Shown here: in pieces, positions 26,650 to 36,198 of the stretch
Layout: the number at the start of each line of letters is the position of its first letter
Position numbering within the stretch: position 1 is the first letter of the stretch
NCBI GenBank assembly: GCA_018296165.2
Contig: JACKQL020000226.1
Coordinates: 1 to 39,170, forward strand
DNA length: 39,170 nt
Source: Termitomyces sp. T153
Lineage: Eukaryota; Basidiomycota; Agaricomycetes; Agaricales; Lyophyllaceae
Direction of reading: 5' to 3'
Translations under genes and position numbers: made by a program
Notes under the pieces: generated by a model
The model's input: only the letters and a program-made list of their open reading frames with translations
Database searches by the model: none
What the model was told of the DNA's origin: nothing

Positions 26650-26753
26650 AAATTTTTATAATTAATAAGAAAAGAGGCAATAAAGATTTAAATTTTATCC
26701 AAATAATATTAAAAAAAAATTAACTAATTAAATTTATTAATATCCAATTGATA
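26650..26753 (-). repeat. Right inverted repeat of the integrated linear plasmid
   Basis: Reverse complement of the left repeat. The outer 28 nt (26726-26753) match 21601-21628 exactly, and inward similarity includes AGTTAATTTTTTTTTAAT and ATTTGGATAAAATT. It lies just beyond the 5' end of the decayed minus-strand gene. Together the two repeats delimit a 5.15-kb block. Confidence 0.75.
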
Positions 26754-27917
26754 AAATTTTGAAGACCTATTGGTAAGTTAAAAAAAGTTATTTTATTTAA
26801 GAATTTAATATTAATTTTAATATTTTTAATTATTCACTTACAAATAAGTATAAGTATAATAGCAAGCATAATTAAAAAGTAAATAGTCAGAGCATTAAGA
26901 TTATAGTTATACTACAAATTATATAATAACAACCGTAGTAACATATTTTAATAGATTTAACCCAAAATTCCTGTTATTCATAAATAAGTAAGTTGAATAT
27001 CAGATTTGGGACCTTTCCAATTAAGATCCTTAAAATTATAGGATTCATTATCCTATCATATTTTATCATAACTACTAAAATAAAATGAAATAATAAATAG
27101 TAATTAAATTTAAGTTCAATTTAAATTTCTGTTAAAATTTTCTCTCACTTCCACAAATACCTGAATATATCAACTTTAACCAAATCAAATTAACGAAAAA
27201 AAGCTATCATAAAACCAATTTATTTATAACCTGTACGAATAAAAATGAAGAAGATATAAAAATAAATATTTAATTAAAGTAAACAGAAATTAATAAACTA
27301 TAATCATACAATAAAAAACTAACCAAAATAGAAAAAGCTAGAATTATTATTCGTACATTAAAAAATTTCTTAAAAAAAATTAAATGGATATTTGTATATT
27401 TTAGGGATAGAACTCCTACCTCTATTCTAACTGGTGGCCTCGCCTTAATAGAACTTCGGACCCTACGGACGGAGGAAGGATTAATTCCTAAACTAAATGA
27501 AATTTAACCCAAAGCCGAACTAAGGAATTGAAGCTTTTAAGAGGAATATTTTTAACCTATTAAAATACTTTAACCAAAAGATTAGGTGTAAAAGAACGAT
27601 TTCTGCTCTTCCTTCCTTTCACATAAGAGTAGGTCTTTGAGGATGAAGGGATAATAAGTAAAAATTTTTCAAATAATTAATAACTAAAACCAAAGAAAAA
27701 GAACTTAAAAGTTTTGTAATAAATATATTTTATTCTAGTATTAGTTATTTAAATAACTTTAAGAGTTGAATTTGTTTGTTAAAATTAACAGACAAATAAA
27801 ATTAAAACTTAAAAACCACATGTACTTAAACTTCCCACCTCCTGCTTACCTTCTAGAAACGGTTACTTTAAAGTAAAGGTAGAATTTCTATAAAACTAAT
27901 TTAATAAAATTTTAATT
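26754..27917. other. AT-rich spacer with possible coding debris
   Basis: No intact gene. On the minus strand near 27000-27060 the reading DNESYNFKDLNWKGPKSD and DIQLTYLWITG looks coding-like, but stops surround it; it may be more plasmid debris. A short GC cluster (CTTCGGACCCTACGGACGGAGG) lies near 27454. Confidence 0.4.
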
Positions 27918-27998
27918 GGAATAAAGGTGATTCGAACACCTAAGGGTTTTAACCCGAACAATTAGCAATTGTTTTATCTTACCTATGAAAATTATTCC
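27918..27998 (-). tRNA. trnS1: tRNA-Ser (GCT)
   Basis: On the minus strand the acceptor is GGAATAA/TTATTCC; anticodon stem AACAA/TTGTT around TTGCTAA, anticodon GCT. The long variable arm expected for Ser is present. Confidence 0.92.
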
Positions 27999-28423
27999 TT
28001 AAATAGAATTAAAAAGTAAAAATATATAAAGATTAAAATAATATTACATAAAACTATTATAAAAGTTTTTACGCCACCTACGTTTTATACATATATCCTT
28101 AAATTAAAAAAATTTAAACAACCCTTATGTAAGGAGGGACAATAGGTAAACCTTCCTTATTTAAAAATTAAAAAATTAAAGATTAAAGATAAAAATAACT
28201 ATCTTTGAAAAAACAGTAGGAGGTTTAATAAATGAATACTAGATTCTTATTTTTGATGCTTTCTTTAAACTACAAATACAATATAAATTAAATTTATTCT
28301 TTTTGATCTTTTATAAATTAAAGATAACAATAAAGAAAGATACAGATAAAAAAGAAAATTTAAATAAGGGTTTATCAATTTAAAATTAATACTATATAAT
28401 AACAGAAAAGAAAAGTAAATATT

Positions 28424-28494
28424 GGTCCTTATCAGATTTGAACTGATCCTAGCTTCTTGAAGGGGAGCTGTACTTACCACTATACTAAAGGACC
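28424..28494 (-). tRNA. trnE: tRNA-Glu (TTC)
   Basis: Acceptor GGTCCTT/AAGGACC; anticodon loop CCTTCAA, anticodon TTC, on a stem with one mismatch; T-arm ATCAGTTCAAATCTGAT. Confidence 0.9.
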
Positions 28495-28506
28495 TTAATT
28501 TATAAT

Positions 28507-28590
28507 ACGAACAAAGAGACTCGAACTCTTAAGGGATACCTCCCACTTTTGCTTAAGAAAAGATTGTTTACCAAATTTCAACATGTTCGC
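28507..28590 (-). tRNA. trnL: tRNA-Leu (TAA)
   Basis: Acceptor GCGAACA/TGTTCGT; anticodon stem CTTTT/AAAAG around CTTAAGC, anticodon TAA; long variable arm TGGGAGGTATCCC; T-arm AAGAGTTCGAGTCTCTT. It lies 12 nt from trnE. Confidence 0.93.
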
Positions 28591-29888
28591 TATAATCTCA
28601 AATATCAAATATTCGTTAAAAATTTAAAAAGGGGATTAAGAATTTAGTTTTTTTATAAAAATAACTCTTTATTTTTTTTTAAAGCTCTCTATAATAATTA
28701 TTCCTCATCATCATCATCTTCATCTTCTTTTATGTAATTCTATTCTTCTTCTTCTTCTTCTACGAAGTCTTCTTCTTCTTCTTCTACTTCATCTTCTTTT
28801 TCTTTTTCTTCTTCTTCTTCGAAGACCTCTTTAGGACCCACAAAAATCTCTTACGGAACCTTATTAAACCCTTTTCTTAATTATAATTTCTTTTTCTTTA
28901 AACTTCCCTTGTTAAGCTTAAAAATCCCTTTTTTAATAAACCAGTTTCAAACAAGGTTTTCTTAATCCGTTTATTTCTTCTAATACCTTAGGCCTTCACA
29001 ACAGAGGGGGGGGGGGTCTAATCTAAACTTAAATTTATATTCTAAACCAAAAGGGGTAAACATAAGTAGGACTATTTTTCTTCTCCTTTTAACTTTAAAA
29101 TTTTTTCTACGTAAGACTAATATATTCTTTAATCTTCTCCTTTTATCTTTCCCCATCAAGAATACGGAGGGCCATGGATTAATAACCCCTTGTTATACCC
29201 AAACCGAAGGGGATTCTTTTAATCCAAACTGGAATCTCCAAAGGGTAATTTCTAATTATTCATTCTAAATTCCCTTAATAATCCTCCAACCTTTACAAAA
29301 TCCCTTCTTATAAGCCCCTTTATGGTTAATTAATCCCTGGATTAAAAAAATGGGGGAAATCAAAAATGGGCTAGAATAAGATAAAAATTTTCTCTCCTAT
29401 TTAATAAACCTACTTTTTTATTCCAAAAACCTACATATTTAGATATTTTACTTTCCTATTGTAGAATCCAGTTTATTCCTCCCTTTTGTCTTCTTGTCTT
29501 CGAAGGCCTTTCTAAGAATAGAATCCTACTTTTTTATTCCAAACCCCTTTTTAATTAAAAATCTACGAAAAGAAGTAACCTTAACCTTAACCGCTAATGT
29601 AATCTTTAAATAAAATAGAACCTAAAATAGGTCGGACCGAATACAGGCCCTAAAGCTTTAAAGTTAATTTTAATTTCTCTATTTAAAGTAACCCTTAAAT
29701 ATATTACTTAAATAATTAGTTTAAATTTAACAAGTAACCCTTAAATATATTACTTAAATAATTAGTTTAACTAACTTAAATTAGTAATTCTTCTAATCCC
29801 CCTTGTCATTAATAAAGGGTTATTAATCACTGGATTCATAATTTTTTTCTTCTAAGTTTTTTGGTCTAAGGGGAAGTATAATAATTTA
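28591..29888. repeat. Spacer with a CTT microsatellite, GC clusters and a direct repeat
   Basis: No gene is seen. 28697-28826 is a TTC/CTT-rich microsatellite; the Glu-rich reading on the minus strand has a stop inside and no start, so I treat it as a repeat. Dispersed GC elements follow. A 39-bp direct repeat (29686-29724 and 29732-29770) separates them from trnN. Confidence 0.6.
29686..29770. repeat. 39-bp direct repeat with 7-nt spacer
   Basis: AAGTAACCCTTAAATATATT and the next 19 nt occur twice, at 29686 and 29732. Confidence 0.93.
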
Positions 29889-29962
29889 AGGCCTTAAGAG
29901 GATTCGAACCCCTGTATAAAGTATTAACAGTACTTTGCTTAAACCACTCAGCCATAAGACCT
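29889..29962 (-). tRNA. trnN: tRNA-Asn (GTT)
   Basis: Acceptor AGGTCTT/AAGGCCT with one mismatch-tolerant G-T pair; anticodon stem AAGTA/TACTT around CTGTTAA, anticodon GTT; T-arm AGGGGTTCGAATCCTCT. Confidence 0.9.
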
Positions 29963-30745
29963 TTATTAAAACATCCCTTACCCTCCGGTTTAAGATTCCG
30001 AAGTTTTTTTATTTTTTTAACAAAACCCCTTTCAGTAAAAAAGGTAGCCTTAGGGAACCGTAGGGAGCCGTAGGTATTAAGAATCCGTAGGTATTCATAA
30101 AGCGGGTACCTTTACTGTCCCCTGTCTTAAAAAAGATTAATAAGAAGGGGACGGGAAAAGAAGAATCCTTTAATAATAAGAAAGTCCCTTAAGAATCCGT
30201 AGGATTTCTGAAATATTCTTCTAAAACGTAGTCTTCTTATTTTTTAAGGGATACCAAAAAGGGGTAGGAGGTCCATGTATTCTTGCTTCTTTTAAATATT
30301 ATTTACATTATTAATTTAACTTAATTTACTAATGTTTTTAAATACTAATTAGATGATTGTAATTAAATGATCTGAGAAAAGATTCTTCCATTTTTTATAG
30401 TAATAGCAAATTTTTACAATTAAAAATTAAATAAACTAAAATAAAATAAAATAAACTAAACTAAAATAAAATAAAATAAAATAAAATAAAATAAAATAAA
30501 ATAAAATAAAATAAAATAAAATAAAATAAACTAAACCTATCCCTTCCTTTATTTCTAAACTAAACTAAAATAACTACAAATAAAACAAAAATATTAGGCT
30601 GTAAAACTGAAATCTAGACAGTTACAGTCAGTTACAGTAAAAATCCTCCTAGTTAAATTTAATCAAATTAAGAAGTACTTCTTTTAAGAAGTAAAAGATT
30701 GATTAAAACTGTCAAAAAATATTTAAACAACTCATATTTGTACAC
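29963..30745. repeat. Spacer with an AAAAT array
   Basis: No gene is seen. It has CCGTAGG-type units at 30045-30110, and an (AAAAT)n array with AAACT variants at 30428-30532. AT-rich sequence follows, with GTTACAGTCAGTTACAGT near 30620. Confidence 0.6.
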
Positions 30746-30819
30746 ACGGTAGGCGCGACTCGAACGCGCAATATCTCTCCTACCCAAAAGGAGCGACTGG
30801 CCATTTTGTCATCCACCGT
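30746..30819 (-). tRNA. trnP: tRNA-Pro (TGG)
   Basis: Acceptor ACGGTGG/CTACCGT; anticodon stem CTCCT/AGGAG around TTTGGGT, anticodon TGG; T-arm GCGCGTTCGAGTCGCGC. Confidence 0.94.
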
Positions 30820-31756
30820 AAAATAAAGTACCCCTTTTTTCTATCTTTAATTAAAGATTAATTAGTAAGTATGGTAAAGAAAGAATCCCTTATAGCATTT
30901 TGGTTTAGGAGAATCAAAACCCCCTTTAAACAGTGTAGGTCTAAGTTTATAAGTTTCTAAAAAGGGGTAAAAAAATATTTTAATATTTAATATTTAATAT
31001 TTAATATCTTACTCTTTTAGTTTACTTTTTACTTTTTACTTATTTTTCCCTTTTGTCCCCTTCCCCTTATGTCCTACGGATTAATAATCCTAGAATAATA
31101 ATAGTCCTTAATAATCCTCCAACTTTTTGTTTTCCTTTTCCCCCTTCCATATTCTTGGTATTCCAAGAGAATCCAGTGATTAATCACCCATCAAGGGATC
31201 ATTAGTCATTAGTGATTAATTCCTTTATGAATGCCCCATCCTCTACGTAGTAGTAGTACGTAGTTTTTTCTAAGGGGGCATTTTGGAATTAAAAATTAAT
31301 CCCTACTCTTTTTGGAATTAAAAAATCCAGTGATTAATAACCCTGGATTCATAATTTTTTTCTTCTACTAATAACAACAAGGGGGACTAGAAGAATGCCC
31401 CCAACAACTAGTACTAGTACTAGTACTACGTAGTACGTAGAGGATGGGGGGAATTAAAAAACTCCAAAATTCTTCTAATCCAAATTCTACGAAGGGATTA
31501 ATTCTTATTCTAGGAAGAATCCAGTGCATTCAAAAGCCTCCAACCTTTTTTGTCCAAATGCCCCTCCATATTTTTGATGGGGGGAATTAATAATTCCAAA
31601 AAGGGGAAGAGAAAAATGCCATCTAGTCTAAACAAAAGGGCTAAGAAAATAAAAAGTCCTCCTACTAAGTACGTTAGATAGAGAAAAGGGCTTATGAATC
31701 CTTAGGAATAAAAGGGTAACAAACAAAAAAGGAAAATTCTAGAATTGATTATTATT
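30820..31756. repeat. Spacer rich in dispersed GC and palindromic elements
   Basis: No gene is seen. It holds three ATATTTAAT units near 30985, the second copy of the 52-nt repeat (31155-31206), TACGTA arrays (31240-31265 and 31404-31442) and several AATCCAGTGATTAATAACCC elements. Confidence 0.7.
31155..31206. repeat. 52-nt dispersed repeat, copy 2
   Basis: Identical to 20766-20817 and in the same orientation, 10.4 kb away. Perfect identity suggests recent copying or gene conversion. Confidence 0.92.
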
Positions 31757-31842
31757 GGGCACTGTGAGATTCGAACTCACGACTTTTTTTAAAGTAATCG
31801 TTTTCAAGACGAACGCCATAAACCAGACTCGACCAAATGCCC
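31757..31842 (-). tRNA. trnS2: tRNA-Ser (TGA)
   Basis: Terminal GGGCA pairs with TGCCC; anticodon stem TTCGT/ACGAT around CTTGAAA, anticodon TGA; long variable arm; T-arm GTGAGTTCGAATCTCAC. Confidence 0.93.
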
Positions 31843-32161
31843 TTATTTTTTTTTTTAGAATAAATATAAAATATAATTTATAAATTATATCCTTTTAAAT
31901 CAAATTTAAGGTTAAAACTTAGATAATTCAGCTTTATACCCCTTTTTCCTCCTTTGGATCCGTACTTCCTCTCTTCACCTTCTCCAAGGGATTAAGTAGA
32001 AGGGGGAGAAGTAAGGATTATTTTTTTTCCTCCTATTTTCTTCCTATTTTCTTCCTATTTTCTTTATTAATCCGAAGGGGCTCTTTTTTTTTTTCCTTTT
32101 TGTTTTTTTTTTGTTATAGGAAGAATTCAGCCAAGGGGTACTCTTGTTTTTCTAATTTGCT
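31843..32161. other. Spacer between trnS2 and trnM
   Basis: I see no gene. TTCCTATTTTC units repeat three times near 32030-32060, next to T-runs. Confidence 0.5.
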
Positions 32162-32233
32162 AAGACCTAAGGGGATCGAACCCTTATAATATCCATTATG
32201 AGTGAACTGCATTAACCATTATGCTAAAGTCTT
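32162..32233 (-). tRNA. trnM1: tRNA-Met (CAT), first copy
   Basis: Acceptor AAGACTT/AGGTCTT; D-stem GCAT/ATGC; anticodon loop CTCATAA, anticodon CAT; T-arm AAGGGTTCGATCCCCTT. Whether it is the initiator or elongator cannot be told with certainty. Confidence 0.9.
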
Positions 32234-33152
32234 TGAATTAAACTCAACTTTACTACATAAATAAGAGAGAGATAAGAGATATATTATATATATAGGACCC
32301 CTGGACCTTTGGATTCAAATTCACTCTCTATTTATCTTTGGATTCAAATTCAAATTCAAATTCAAATTCAAAACAAAGAGATTCCCTTCTCCTTAGTCCC
32401 CTCCCTTATTAAAGAACAAGTTAATTGATAAAAAAGTTATTTTGGATGATATTAATATCATACAAAAAGAAAAGCTTTCTGTACAAATTGATAATCATAC
32501 AGATAATAAAAATAGTTTAACCAGTTTTTATTCTTCATAAACAAAAGGGGATTTAAAAATAATAAATTCTTTCCTATTGGATTAGGAGAATCCAGTTGTT
32601 TTTAGCCCTTTTTTTTTTAATAATCCTCCGGCCAGTTATCAAGGGGTATTAAAAGAATCCCCCCTTTTTGCCTTTTGTAATTAAAAAATCCAGTGATTAA
32701 TAACCCTGTTATTAATCCCTGAATTCATAACCCCTAACAATGGATTCAGTGAGAGGGGGGGCATTATTCTAGTCCAAAGGGGCAGTGGCTTGATTAATAA
32801 CCCTCCGTATTCTTGATGGGGACCGGTGGATTTTTCTCTTCTTTTAATCCCTCTTGTTGTTATTAGTAGAAGAAAAAAATTATGAATCCCGGGATTCATC
32901 CAAAGGGGCTTCTACGAAGAGATTAATAAAAAAAAAAGAATTAATCCCTTTAAAAGAAACCCTTTGGATCCTTCTTTTTTTTTTTTCGATAATGCCCCCA
33001 TCCTCTACGTAGTAGTAGTACGTAGTACTAGTACGTAGTTTTTTCTAAGGGGGGCCCTTTTGGAATTTTTTAATTCCCCCATCAAGGGATTCTTTTAATC
33101 CAAACTGGATTCTCCTAAACCAAAAAAAAGGGCTAAATCATTATTAATTTCT
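32234..33152. other. Spacer with a coding remnant and GC clusters
   Basis: ATTCAA repeats occur at 32340-32372. At 32403-32540 (+) a 45-codon open frame reads PLLKNKLIDKKVILDDINII and later LSVQIDNHTD before a TAA; it looks like the end of a plasmid gene, with no start. The rest is dispersed GC and palindromic elements, including a TACGTA array at 33006-33044. Confidence 0.45.
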
Positions 33153-33728
33153 CTAGGGTTTAAAAGCTACCCCTATTTCACCACTATTAAACGACAGACT
33201 ATTAACAAATATATTACCTTCTATTTTAGTAATAACCGCATTAATGTCAGACTCATTATTAATTAAGAAATGTTTACCGTAAGTGATATATTCCTCATTT
33301 AAAATATCATGTCCAAGAACAGCTATGTCATATGTTTTACCTGGTATTAATTCCTCCATAATAATTTGTATTATTCTAGTTTTTCAATCACAAATATCTT
33401 TAAATTTATAGTAGTCAGAATGAGCAGGATATCTTTTTGCTTCACCAAAGCTAAAATATGAATTCTCTTTAAGTAAGCCTTGGAATCATAAATGGGCTTG
33501 TTTTAATTTTTTTAAGTAATCCTTGGATTCATAAAGGGGCTTGTTTTAATTTTTCTTTACCATATCTTGTAATCTCATAGACACCGCATTAGTTGAATAA
33601 AACTTATTTTTAATAAAATAAATTCTATTACCTATATAAAAATTAAGGCATTGCCTTAATAATTTATAAGCTCTATTATTTTTGTAGTACGACATTAACT
33701 TATTATCTCTTTTGTTTATATTCATCAT
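33153..33728 (-). pseudogene. Second decayed hypothetical gene of a minus-strand pair
   Basis: The frame opens at 33728 (MMNINKRDNKLMSYYKN) through IYFIKNKFYSTNAVSM to RLQDMV, then breaks at an A-run. The continuation KEKLKQAPLWIQGLL lies in another frame; a 42-43-bp imperfect tandem duplication follows (33469-33552), and then NSYFSFGEAKRYPAHSDYY, DICDWKTRII with TGA as Trp, MEELIPGKTYDIAVLGHD and a stop at 33153. Joined, it would be about 180-190 residues, not hydrophobic. I do not recognise it. It begins 1-2 bases after the upstream gene ends, so the two look co-transcribed; a linear-plasmid origin is likely but not shown. Confidence 0.5.
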
Positions 33729-33729
33729 T

Positions 33730-34412
33730 TTAATAAAAAAAAAACATATAAATATTCCCTAATAAACTTAGCATTATAACTAATAAATGCCAGAATAAAT
33801 AAATTTTATTTACTTTTACTTTTATATTTATATAATTTCTTAATTTTAGTAATTTAAGTACTCTAGGATATTTTTGGACCAAAAAAAAAAGTTATTTTAT
33901 TTATTATATTTTCACTTAACATTATAGATAAAATACTAAAGAAAGAAAAAAACATTAAACCATTTAAAATTATATTAAACAAACAAACAATTTTATCAGG
34001 AGTCAAAAAATCCAAATATTCACTATATTTATTATACATAGAAAAGAAAACTTCACTAATATCTAATTCCTTTAATTCATCAAAAGAATCCTTCAATTTT
34101 TTTATATGACTTATTCATCTCTTATATTCATTAGGATTAGCATTATAATTATCAACAGCTTTCTGAAACTCCTCAGCATTTTCTACCCATAATAGCCTCA
34201 TTTTTAGTTTTTTTAGCGTGCTCTTCAATAAATGTAGTTAATTTTGTTTGATTTTCTTCTGATAATTTCTCTCTTTCTTTCTTTATATCATCAAGAATAT
34301 TGTTCTTCTGGTCATTCACAATCTGTCTTCTATAACCATCTAAGGTCGCAGAAGCTAAAATCATACCTAAGCCATGTTTTTTAACAAATTCTTTAATTAT
34401 ATTAAAATTCAT
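33730..34412 (-). pseudogene. First decayed hypothetical gene of the pair: coiled-coil membrane protein
   Basis: ATG at 34412 (minus) opens MNFNIIKEFVKKHGLGMILA, then DGYRRQIVNDQKNN and a charged, helix-rich stretch (KKEREKLSEENQTK). The frame shifts near 34190 and continues VENAEEFQKAVDNYNANPNE, with TGA as Trp in YKRWISHIKKL, then a hydrophobic segment (NIILNGLMFFSFFSILSIML, about 33950-33890). A run of ten T on this strand (33881-33890) shifts it again into KYPRVLKLLKLRNYINI and a last hydrophobic stretch, ending at TAA 33730-33732. The layout of N-terminal GLGMILASATLDGYRR, coiled coil and C-terminal membrane helices resembles hypothetical proteins found in fungal mtDNA; that is from memory and unproven. 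Confidence 0.55.
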
Positions 34413-34903
34413 TTTTTATTTTTATTTAATCTTTAATTTTTTTAATAATTATTCCTATCTGGAAATAGATATATTAATTATCAAATAAAAGTGTTATTAT
34501 TAAACACTCAGAGGGGTTATTATTAGGATGGAGGGGGGAATGGTTGGACGGCCAGGACTTCTCCTTATTAATAAGGATCAGGTTAAAAAGGTCTAATCCC
34601 TCGGATTCTTCTTGCCCGTTTGGATTAAAAGAATCCCCTTTATGAATCCAGTGCCCCTGGCCCCCATCAACTACGTACTACGTACTACTACTACGTACTA
34701 CTACTACGTAGAGGAGGGGGCATTCATACAGAGTTATTAATCACTGGATTCTCTTGGAATACCAAGAATATGGAAGGGGGAGGAAGAAAACAAAAAAACC
34801 GTAGGAGGACTGGTTTATTCCTACGGATTAATCCAAGGAGGAGTACATACCTACAAAAGGACAAGTACTAGCATTAGCTACTTGTTCTTTTTCTCCTTAG
34901 GCT
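34413..34903. repeat. Spacer with GC clusters
   Basis: No gene is seen. It has a TACGTA/CTACTACGTA array (34671-34713), AATCCAGTGCCCCTGG, GAGTTATTAATCACTGGATT and GGTATTCC-type inverted units near 34755. Confidence 0.6.
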
Positions 34904-34975
34904 AGCGAAATCAGGATTCGAACCTAAACTGACAGATCATGAGACTGTAGTGCAAAACCTTTACACCATATCGCT
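34904..34975 (-). tRNA. trnM2: tRNA-Met (CAT), second copy
   Basis: Acceptor AGCGATA/TTTCGCT with one T-T mismatch; anticodon loop CTCATGA, anticodon CAT, on a stem with one mismatch; T-arm TTAGGTTCGAATCCTGA. One of this and the 32162 copy is presumably the initiator. Confidence 0.88.
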
Positions 34976-35484
34976 TAAATTAAGGATGGAGAGAATGAGT
35001 CCTAGCCTCAACCCTAATTATTAATAAGGGGTATGGGAGGAGAGATTGATAGACACTATCAAATATACAAGATAGAAAACTAAGAGATTCGAACTCTTAT
35101 ATATAAGTTCACATTTTCTTTTTTTTAATGAAGACTTAAAAGAAAAAATCCGAATGACGAATTCACCCTTTCTTAGAGAATAACCCCTTCCTCTAAGAAC
35201 TCCCCCCAGAATAAGAAGGATCCTTACTTCCTCTCTTCACCTTCTCTTTTTATTCCAAAAACTCTTTTTATTCCAAAAACTCTTTTTATTCCAAAACTCT
35301 TTTTATTCCAAAAATAAACCCTTTTTTTTTCTATAATTCTATAATTCTATAAAGAAGGGGGGAAGGGACGGAAAGAAGCTCTTTCTACGGACCCCTACCT
35401 ACGTAGTATGTAGTAGGTAGTACGTAGTATGTTTGTTTTTTTTTTTTTTTTCTGATCAATCCTCTGGCATCTAGTTTTTTTTAT
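34976..35484. other. Spacer before rnl with a tRNA-like fragment
   Basis: At about 35085-35105 the minus strand reads AAGAGTTCGAATCTCTT, a perfect T-arm, but I cannot find a matching acceptor or a credible anticodon arm in the next 100 bases. It may be a broken tRNA. The remainder holds CTTTTTATTCCAAAAA units repeated four times (35240-35310) and a TACGTAG array (35398-35432). Confidence 0.45.
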
Positions 35485-36198
35485 AAATTAGTACTGCTAA
35501 ACTAACTATTTTACAATAGGTATATTTGCAGCCTATCTAGAAATGTTCTATTTCTTAATTAATGATCTTTAATCTAAATTATACTCAATAATACTCCTCT
35601 CCCCTCGTATAACCCCTTTGGAATCCAGGGATGCTACAGGGGACTCTTTCTGTTCCAAAAAGGCTAGGTGGTGCCTTACCTTTCGATAAAAAAGGAGTAA
35701 CTATGTACTACATACTACGTACTAGGTACAAAAAAATCTTTTTAATTAAGATAAATAATCATATTTAAAGTATCTAGGGGTTAGATTCTTGCTTAATAGA
35801 CATTCAGCACTTATCTATTATGTTTGTGGCTACCCAACTATGCGTTCCCACTTTGTGACCTTTGATCTATACCTTTAAGGTATTTAAGATAAAGAACTTT
35901 TTAGCTTTAAAGTTCAAAAGGATTTTACCCACTTATCTTTCATCTTCCTTGATTCCAAAAGAGAAGGAGAGATAGGGGTCTTAAACAAAATAGTACCAAC
36001 AATTGGTACACTAGAGAAACACATCCTATTGATCCTTTCGTACTAGAAGGTCTGCCCCTTTTTACTTATTCTCCCTCCAGAAGATAGGGACCATACTGAC
36101 TCACGTCGTATTAAACCCAACTCACGTACCCTTTTAATCGGCGAACAGCCGAACCCTTCCAAGCTTCTTCCCCCGGAGGATAGGATGAGTCGACATCG
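35485..36198 (-). rRNA. rnl: rnl last exon (end of domain V to 3' end)
   Basis: Runs from CGATGTCGACTC to the 3' terminus near 35485, with the sarcin-ricin loop inside. AT-rich expansion segments lie at about 35580-35760 and 35880-35990. The exact 3' end is known to about 10 bases. Confidence 0.9.

Noticed and set aside
27530..27610. Possible minus-strand tRNA with a D-arm-like CTTTTGGTTAAAG
   Set aside because: The acceptor pairs only in part and no anticodon loop with T33 in the right place can be formed.
28265..28480. 71-codon minus-strand open frame
   Set aside because: It overlaps trnE (28424-28494), and its composition is that of AT-rich spacer.
28697..28860. Glu-rich acidic reading on the minus strand
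   Set aside because: It comes from a GAA/CTT microsatellite, is broken by a stop and has no start codon.
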